A program made the position numbers and the translations under genes. The notes under the pieces were generated by a model. That model had not been told where the DNA came from. It ran no database searches and saw only the letters and a list, made by a program, of their open reading frames with translations. This document shows, in pieces, positions 1 through 4,326 of a DNA stretch of 6,244 nt (its first letter is position 1; every line of letters starts with the position of its first letter). Source of the stretch: an uncultured Erysipelotrichaceae bacterium (lineage in GTDB: Bacteria; Bacillota_I; Bacilli_A; Erysipelotrichales; Erysipelotrichaceae); contig CACZNO010000107.1 in assembly GCA_902782505.1 (NCBI GenBank), positions 1 through 6,244 on the forward strand, in the 5' to 3' direction.

Positions 1-1404
1 AAACTGTTCAACCGCGGTTTTACGCAAGGCCATCTTTTTGAAAAGCGCGGTCATGAATTGATGAACCCCGTACGCCCGAATCACATCGGCGTACCTTTGG
101 GCACCGTGATCGCCGCGAAACACAACCGTTTTATCCTGTCGCTGGAAAGAGACCTTCATAAAGGCGACGGCATCCGGATCTTACAGAAGGAAGACGAGGG
201 CTTGGTGATCCAGCGCATGGAACAGAATAACCGCCCTGTCATCATGGCGAAAGCCGGAAGTTCGGTGACGATCCCCTATCCCGGCACGATTATCGCCGGC
301 TCCCAAGCCGTCTTGACCAGCGATACGGAATTATTGGACAAAATCCGCGAAACCTACGAAAAACCGTCCCGGTATCTTCCGGTGAAGCTGACCGTACATG
401 CGAAAACCGGGGAACCGGTGTCGCTGGAAGCGCAGATCAACGGAAAATCATTTACCGTCCGGGACACTGCGCCGATTGAGAAAGCCCGCAAAAACACCAC
501 GGACAACGCCGTCTGGCTTGCGCAGCTTTCCCGCACGAAAGATACCCCGTACGTCTTTGAACCGATCGTTTTCGATACCGACCCGGACATCTTCGTGCCG
601 GTATCGCGCATCAACTCCCTGCGCCGTGAATTGACCTCAGCGATCTATAACGCGATGACGGAAAAGAGAACGCGGCGCACCCTTGCCCCGGAAACGAAAC
701 CCGTGAAAAAGGATTTCCCGCGGACCGTGTTCGCGGAAGTCCGGACCCCCGCCCAAAAAGAAGCCGCGGAGGAATTTGATACGGTCGTGCTTTCCGAGTC
801 CGATCCGGACCGGCGCGTTTATCCGCGGTATTCGTACGCAGAAGATCTGAAACCGGCGAAAACTGCCTTCCTCAACGAACTTGCGGAAATGCGGGTTCCC
901 TCAGAAAAGAAGTACGCGTCGCAGTATTTCAACCTCACCAACGCTTCCGCGATCCGTGAAATCCTGCGGCTCGGAATCGACGCGGCAGAATTATCCCGCG
1001 AGGTCAGCGACGAGGATCTGATCAAAATCGTGCAGGAATACCGCGCTTTTGACGGATGCGATCCGGCTTTGATCGCGTTTGTGTACGGGCGAAGGGATCT
1101 CATGATGACGAAGTACTGCGCGCCCAACACCTACCGCACAAGCACCGAGAAGCCGAAATGCGGACTCTGTAAGAAACACTTCTACGAACTGGAGTCCAAG
1201 ACGAAAAAATATCCGCTGGCCTTTGACGATCACTGTATGATGCACATCCTGGAAGCCAAACCGTATAACCGGATCACGGATCTTCCGTTCTTCCTGGAAA
1301 ACGGAGTCAAGGGCTTCCACCTGAAGTTCACGGACGAAAAACCGGAAGAAGTCCGGGAGATATTGCGTAAAGTCTTCCGGATCCTCGGAAAGGAGAACGT
1401 ATGA
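1..1404 (+). CDS. U32 family peptidase / RlhA-like protein with DUF3656 domain, 5'-truncated
   Basis: The frame is open from base 1, giving 467 visible residues; relatives are usually about 750-800 residues, so roughly the N-terminal 300, including the first U32 domain, lie outside the window. The visible part opens with the family signature FNRGFTQGHLF (residues 3-13) and MNPVRPNHIGVPLG, then a beta-rich segment (about 31-100), a DUF3656-like domain (about 113-225, with FVPVSRINSLRREL), a variable linker, and a C-terminal U32-like half-barrel (about 290-460). The last part has four cysteines, C373, C387, C390 and C412, in the pattern C-x13-C-x2-C-x21-C (YGRRDLMMTKYC, KCGLC, DDHC). Family members were first called collagenase-like peptidases; characterised ones such as E. 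coli RlhA and TrhP hydroxylate rRNA or tRNA bases, and UbiU/V bind Fe-S clusters through cysteines. RNA modification is therefore at least as likely as proteolysis here (inference). The TTG at 58 and ATG at 61 are internal, because conserved sequence continues upstream. It is co-translated with the esterase. Confidence 0.93.
   Translation, partial: KLFNRGFTQGHLFEKRGHELMNPVRPNHIGVPLGTVIAAKHNRFILSLERDLHKGDGIRILQKEDEGLVIQRMEQNNRPVIMAKAGSSVTIPYPGTIIAGSQAVLTSDTELLDKIRETYEKPSRYLPVKLTVHAKTGEPVSLEAQINGKSFTVRDTAPIEKARKNTTDNAVWLAQLSRTKDTPYVFEPIVFDTDPDIFVPVSRINSLRRELTSAIYNAMTEKRTRRTLAPETKPVKKDFPRTVFAEVRTPAQKEAAEEFDTVVLSESDPDRRVYPRYSYAEDLKPAKTAFLNELAEMRVPSEKKYASQYFNLTNASAIREILRLGIDAAELSREVSDEDLIKIVQEYRAFDGCDPALIAFVYGRRDLMMTKYCAPNTYRTSTEKPKCGLCKKHFYELESKTKKYPLAFDDHCMMHILEAKPYNRITDLPFFLENGVKGFHLKFTDEKPEEVREILRKVFRILGKENV
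1389..1395 (+). promoter_or_regulatory. Ribosome binding site of the esterase gene
   Basis: AAAGGAG lies five bases before the ATG at 1401 and inside the last codons of the U32 gene. It supports the ATGA-overlap start and translational coupling of the two genes. Confidence 0.75.
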
Positions 1405-3176
1405 AAAACGGAATTCTGTTGGCCGGAAAGATTCTGGCGTTTGTGCTGATCCTGGTGTTTCTGGAACTGAACCGTCATACGGTTACCGGCTGGATCCTGG
1501 AAATTCTTCTGTTCGCCGGGTATCTGTATCTGGCGTACAAGGTCTTCGCGGGGCATAAATTCCTCGCCGGGTGCGGATTGTTTCTGGGATTTCTGGCTCT
1601 GACGGCGTGTGTGATTTATCTTTCCTGGCCGCCGGTACGCCATGTGCCGGCTGTCGCGGTGAAGAATCCCGCGAAAACGGAAATCCGCGAAACGAATTAC
1701 GGCCCGGTGCGCGGGGTGTTCAACGAAGACAAATCCGTTGAAGTTTACGCCGGAATTCCCTATGCCAAACCTCCGGTAGGCGATCTGCGCTGGAAAGAAC
1801 CGGTATCCCCGGATCCCTGGACCGACGTGCTGGAAGCCGATCATTTCGCGCCGATGAGCGCACAGCCGGTCGACCTTCCTGCCTACAGCACCCTGGCCAG
1901 ACTGATCGGGTATCACGAATTCTCGATTTCCCTGCACGATAACTGGCGCCCGCCCGTCAGCGAGGACTCCTTATATCTCAACATCTGGCGTCCTGCGGGA
2001 AACCATGAGAACCTTCCGGTCATCGTATACGTACACGGCGGTTCCTTACAGACCGGACAGCCCTGGTATGAAGACTACAGCGGCGAAGGACTGGCGAAAA
2101 AAGGCGCAATTGTCGTCAACATGGGATACCGTTTAGGTGCGTTTGGGTTCTATGCGGATGAAGATCTCGCCAAAGAGTCCCCCAACGGTACGACCGGAAA
2201 CTACGGCACGCTGGATGTGATCCAATCCCTGGCATGGGTAAAGGAGAATATTCAAGCCTTCGGCGGCGACCCGGACAACATTACGGTTGCGGGCGAATCC
2301 GCCGGAAGCGCTCTGGTGTCGGCGTTATGTACGTCACCGTTGGCGAAAGGTCTTTTTCAAAGAGCCGTGATGGAAAGCTCGACCGTCGCGTCGATCAACC
2401 CGCCGCATTCGTTCAGGCTGTTGGAAAACGCGTTGGCTTCCGGAAAGGAAATGAAAAAACGGCACAAGGCGGAAACCCTGGAGGACTTACGGAAGCTTCC
2501 GATGAAGGATCTGGTTGACGAGGCCTATACCCAGCACCACATCACCGTGGACGGGTACGTATTGACCGAAACGCCGTATGAATCCTACCGGAAAGGAATC
2601 CATAACGAGACCGCAATCTTCCACGGATACAATTCCGATGAAGCCGGACCGTTTGTCCTGTTCGGAAAAGCGAACCTGAAAAACTACGAAAAGAAAATCG
2701 GCGCGTACTTCGGGGAATACGCGAAGGACGTTCTGGCAATTTATCCGGCCAAGACCGACGAGGAAGCCGAAAGATACTGGCGCGAGATCTACGGCGCCGT
2801 CTTCTTCAGCTACCCGCATTACTGTCTGAACCGTCTTGCGGCACAGAACAACATTCCCGTTTACGAGTATTACTTCTCGAAGGAAAACGGCCGGCTGGGT
2901 CCCTGGCACAGCGGCGAGGAAGTCTACCTCTACAACAACATCCCCGCGGATTCCGGACTGTACGATGAAAAAGACCGGGAACTTGCGGACGTGATGTCGG
3001 ATTTCTTCCTCTCCTTTGCGAAAACCGGGGTGCCTTCCGCGAAAAACGCCGCCGTTTGGACGACGGATGTCTCGTCGGAAACCCTGATGGAATTCGGAGA
3101 CGAAATAAAAACAGTTCCCGAAAGATCGCTGGAACTGTATCAAATCATGGACCGGATGGAAGGCTGGAACAATTAA
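1401..3176 (+). CDS. Type-B carboxylesterase with N-terminal three-helix membrane anchor
   Basis: A 591-residue alpha/beta-hydrolase of the carboxylesterase/cholinesterase family, which hydrolyses carboxylic esters; the substrate is unknown. Visible landmarks are GPVRGVF (101-107), AGIPYAKPPVGDLRW (117-131), SEDSLYLNIW (187-196), oxyanion-hole HGG (212-214), YRLGAFGF (243-250), NYGTLD (267-272), FGGDPDNITVAGESAGS (287-303) with nucleophile Ser300, acid Glu414 in NSDEAG, and His503 in GPWHSGEE. The triad is complete. The usual Cys of EDCLYLN is Ser190, so that disulfide is absent, as in many bacterial members. Residues 4-22, 31-50 and 55-75 look like membrane helices; lysines at 2, 10, 47 and 53 suggest an N-inside topology with the catalytic domain outside (inference). 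Family proteins are usually 480-550 residues, so the extra length is this anchor. The ATG shares ATGA with the upstream stop and has a good Shine-Dalgarno sequence, so co-translation is likely. Confidence 0.96.
   Translation: MKNGILLAGKILAFVLILVFLELNRHTVTGWILEILLFAGYLYLAYKVFAGHKFLAGCGLFLGFLALTACVIYLSWPPVRHVPAVAVKNPAKTEIRETNYGPVRGVFNEDKSVEVYAGIPYAKPPVGDLRWKEPVSPDPWTDVLEADHFAPMSAQPVDLPAYSTLARLIGYHEFSISLHDNWRPPVSEDSLYLNIWRPAGNHENLPVIVYVHGGSLQTGQPWYEDYSGEGLAKKGAIVVNMGYRLGAFGFYADEDLAKESPNGTTGNYGTLDVIQSLAWVKENIQAFGGDPDNITVAGESAGSALVSALCTSPLAKGLFQRAVMESSTVASINPPHSFRLLENALASGKEMKKRHKAETLEDLRKLPMKDLVDEAYTQHHITVDGYVLTETPYESYRKGIHNETAIFHGYNSDEAGPFVLFGKANLKNYEKKIGAYFGEYAKDVLAIYPAKTDEEAERYWREIYGAVFFSYPHYCLNRLAAQNNIPVYEYYFSKENGRLGPWHSGEEVYLYNNIPADSGLYDEKDRELADVMSDFFLSFAKTGVPSAKNAAVWTTDVSSETLMEFGDEIKTVPERSLELYQIMDRMEGWNN
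3103..3138 (-). terminator. Intrinsic terminator of the lipoprotein transcript, inside the esterase gene
   Basis: On the minus strand, ACAGTTCC (3138-3131) pairs perfectly with GGAACTGT (3118-3111). A further CGA/TCG inner stem (3128-3126 with 3121-3119) closes on a four-base loop, with a two-base bulge at 3130-3129. It is followed at once by a T-rich run, TTTTATTT (3110-3103). The stem starts 34 bases after the lipoprotein stop codon. It lies within esterase codons 568-580. In the plus direction the same hairpin has no T-run, so it should terminate only minus-strand transcription. Confidence 0.75.
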
Positions 3177-3655
3177 GGATTCAAATCACAGGAGGCGTGC
3201 ATGCCTTCTGTGTTTTCTATATACGAACGGTAGTCCGCGGCCCGGACCACAAACCCGGAATCATCCCCGCGGATGATGTTTTCATCGAGCAGATTCAATC
3301 CCTTCAGGACCGGTCTGGCGATCTTCGTAAGATCCACGGTGCGGATCATGGTGATCTTCGTACCGACCGAGGTCATCTCGTACGATACGCCGTTTACCGT
3401 TTCGTTGTAGTACGGCGAGGTGCGGACGATCTCCATAACCAGTTCTTCAACGCTGCGTCCTTCGTCCAGTTCAGCGTCGTAGACGATCGTTTCCTTCACC
3501 GAGAGAAGGTTCGTGCCGTCTTCGGTGTATTCGATCTCATGCGAAATCACGGAATCTTCCGTTTCCGTACGGCAAAGATGCGCCGTGACATCCGGGTTGG
3601 AGGTACAGCCGGCGAAACACAGAACGACCAGGATCAAACCGAGAAAACGTTTCAT
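3173..3655 (-). CDS. Small lipoprotein, DUF1307 (YehR)-like
   Basis: A 160-residue predicted lipoprotein. The start MKRF at 3655 gives a short lipoprotein signal peptide: basic KR, hydrophobic LGLILVVLC, then FAGC with Cys17 as the lipidated residue. The lipobox is slightly atypical, with Phe at -3. The mature part has an alternating strand pattern (IEYTEDGTNLLSVKETIVYD at 41-60; MTSVGTKITMIRTVDLTK at 94-111) resembling DUF1307 lipoproteins such as E. coli YehR, whose function is unknown; this assignment is from memory of the family and is moderate. Two further cysteines, C28 and C156, sit near the ends of the mature chain. An upstream in-frame ATG at 3700 would add 15 residues before the signal and overlap divIC; I prefer 3655 because the signal peptide then begins normally. 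Neither start has a strong Shine-Dalgarno sequence. The gene is last in the minus-strand cluster, and its stop shares TTAA with the convergent esterase. Confidence 0.82.
   Translation of the reverse strand: MKRFLGLILVVLCFAGCTSNPDVTAHLCRTETEDSVISHEIEYTEDGTNLLSVKETIVYDAELDEGRSVEELVMEIVRTSPYYNETVNGVSYEMTSVGTKITMIRTVDLTKIARPVLKGLNLLDENIIRGDDSGFVVRAADYRSYIENTEGMHASCDLNP
3187..3216 (+). terminator. Intrinsic terminator of the esterase operon, inside the lipoprotein gene
   Basis: CACAGGAGGCG (3187-3197) pairs with TGCCTTCTGTG (3202-3212) around a TGCA loop. This gives an 11-pair stem with two G-U wobbles (3192-3207 and 3197-3202), followed by TTTT at 3213-3216 and then CTATAT. It starts 10 bases after the esterase stop. 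It occupies lipoprotein codons for about residues 148-157. In minus-strand RNA the two wobble positions become C-A mismatches and no T-run follows, so it should act on the plus strand only. Confidence 0.7.
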
Positions 3656-3664
3656 AAAGGCACC

Positions 3665-3685
3665 AAAAAAGCCGCTTCCGGCTTT
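3665..3685 (-). terminator. Hairpin with U-run between divIC and the lipoprotein gene
   Basis: On the minus strand AAAGCCG (3685-3679), loop GAAG and CGGCTTT (3674-3668) form a perfect 7-pair stem. A run of six T ends at 3665. The 5' arm overlaps the divIC stop codon (3684-3686), and the U-run ends only nine bases before the lipoprotein ATG. It looks like a modest intrinsic terminator or attenuator; the three A-U pairs at the base and the short U-run suggest incomplete termination. It could alternatively protect the divIC mRNA end or control access to the next start. Confidence 0.6.
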
Positions 3686-4001
3686 AATCTCCGTTATCAT
3701 TGACGGCCGGAAGGTGATAGATGGCTTCGCCTTCCTTGGTAATCAGATACTGTCCGCGCGCATAGTTCTCCACGTAATTGGGATCCTGGAGCTTGTCGCG
3801 TTCGTTCACCAACAGTTCTGTTTCCTGTTTCAGGGCTTCGTATTCCTTTTTCGCTTCGTTGATGTCGGTCAAAAGGGTATACGTGATCCGCGTTTCGGAA
3901 AAAACGTTGATCAGGAAATATCCGGACATCAGTAATAACACTAAAGAGATCGCCAGGGTGACTCCCGGATGGCGTCCTTTTTTCTTCTTGGTTTCACTCA
4001 T
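3684..4001 (-). CDS. divIC: Septum formation initiator DivIC/FtsB-like protein
   Basis: A 105-residue bitopic division protein. A lysine-rich cytoplasmic tail (KKKKGR, 5-10) precedes one membrane helix (about 13-33). An extracytoplasmic coiled coil follows (about 36-72, rich in E/K/L, with EAKKEYEALKQETELL), and then the family motif DPNYVENYAR (73-82) with the short C-terminal lobe ending in a poorly conserved tail. In Bacillota, DivIC forms a complex with FtsL and DivIB at the septum and helps to activate cell-wall synthesis. I chose the ATG at 4001, which overlaps the rqcP stop as ATGA and has AAGGAAA upstream; the alternative ATG at 4016 would add MEGNP and lacks a better site. Position directly after rqcP matches the classical mfd-yabO-divIC order. 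Length is typical for the family. Confidence 0.93.
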   Translation of the reverse strand: MSETKKKKGRHPGVTLAISLVLLLMSGYFLINVFSETRITYTLLTDINEAKKEYEALKQETELLVNERDKLQDPNYVENYARGQYLITKEGEAIYHLPAVNDNGD

Positions 4002-4270
4002 AGGGTTTCCTTCCATTCTTCATAGGTTTCCTCCAGCACTTCGTACATGCCGGCGGCTTCGCTTTTCTTTTCGTTTTCGCTGATTTTCAAAATCCGCACC
4101 TTCATGCGGCGGTTGCCGAAAACGACTTCGATCTCATCCCCGACATCCACGTCGGCGGACGGTTTGGCGATTTTCCCGTTGACGGAAACACGCCCGTTCG
4201 AAGCCAGTTCGTTCGCAACGGTCCTGCGCTTCAGGATCCGTGATACTTTCAGATATTTATCCAGCCGCAT
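3998..4270 (-). CDS. rqcP: S4-domain ribosome quality-control factor RqcP (YabO)
   Basis: A 90-residue S4-type RNA-binding protein, very close in length and sequence pattern to B. subtilis YabO/RqcP: MRLDKYLKVSRILKRRTVAN (1-20), NGRVSVNGKIAKPSADVDVGDEI (about 25-47), and an EEAANMY-like helix (71-76). RqcP binds stalled large ribosomal subunits carrying peptidyl-tRNA and works with RqcH to add C-terminal alanine tails to incomplete chains. Basic residues K5, K8, R11, K14, R15 and R16 form the expected RNA-binding face. The start at 4270 is set by the conserved MRLDK N-terminus, with the purine-rich GGAAGAGAAG just upstream; extension to 4375 would overlap mfd and add non-homologous sequence. 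The gene lies 56 bases after mfd and overlaps divIC by ATGA. An Hsp15-like protein is the alternative name for the fold, but context favours RqcP. Confidence 0.95.
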   Translation of the reverse strand: MRLDKYLKVSRILKRRTVANELASNGRVSVNGKIAKPSADVDVGDEIEVVFGNRRMKVRILKISENEKKSEAAGMYEVLEETYEEWKETL

Positions 4271-4283
4271 ATCTTCTCTTCCG

Positions 4284-4314
4284 TTTGCGAATGTATCATA
4301 CACTATTCCGCAAA
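4284..4314 (-). repeat. Imperfect inverted repeat in the rqcP leader, overlapping the -10
   Basis: TTTGCG (4314-4309) and CGCAAA (4289-4284) are perfect outer arms. Inside them AGTGTA (4304-4299) pairs with TACATT (4295-4290) around a three-base TGA loop, with one G-U pair and a four-base bulge (GAAT, 4308-4305). No T-run follows in either direction, so it is not a terminator. It could be an operator at the putative promoter or an RNA hairpin in read-through mfd transcripts just before the rqcP ribosome site. Confidence 0.5.
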
Positions 4315-4324
4315 GAAAATCCAA
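4295..4324 (-). promoter_or_regulatory. Possible sigma-A promoter for rqcP-divIC
   Basis: In the mfd-rqcP gap the minus strand has TATGAT (4300-4295), one mismatch from the -10 consensus. It lies 18 bases after TTGGAT (4324-4319), a poor -35 matching only TTG. Initiation would fall near 4288 and give a leader of about 18 bases that includes the purine-rich site. The gap is otherwise long for this compact operon. The -35 weakness keeps confidence low; read-through from mfd is also likely. Confidence 0.35.
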
Positions 4325-4326
4325 TT

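Noticed and set aside
58..63. TTG/ATG at 58 and 61 as the start of the U32 gene.
   Set aside because: The frame is open to base 1 and encodes the conserved FNRGFTQGHLF motif upstream, so the gene is truncated by the window.
1230..1937. 235-codon minus-strand open frame spanning the U32-esterase junction.
   Set aside because: It is antisense to two well-supported genes and has no domain or convincing ribosome site.
2487..3143. 218-codon minus-strand open frame inside the esterase gene.
   Set aside because: The esterase has a full catalytic triad across this span. The antisense product shows no recognisable domain and is rich in V, F, R and G.
3272..3286. Small inverted repeat GATGA/TCATC in the lipoprotein gene.
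   Set aside because: Only five pairs, internal to coding sequence and no U-run; expected by chance.
3056..3703. 215-codon plus-strand open frame opposite the lipoprotein gene.
   Set aside because: It overlaps the esterase end and lies antisense to a frame with a signal peptide and lipobox. Its composition, rich in R, D, V, H and G, is typical of an antisense shadow.
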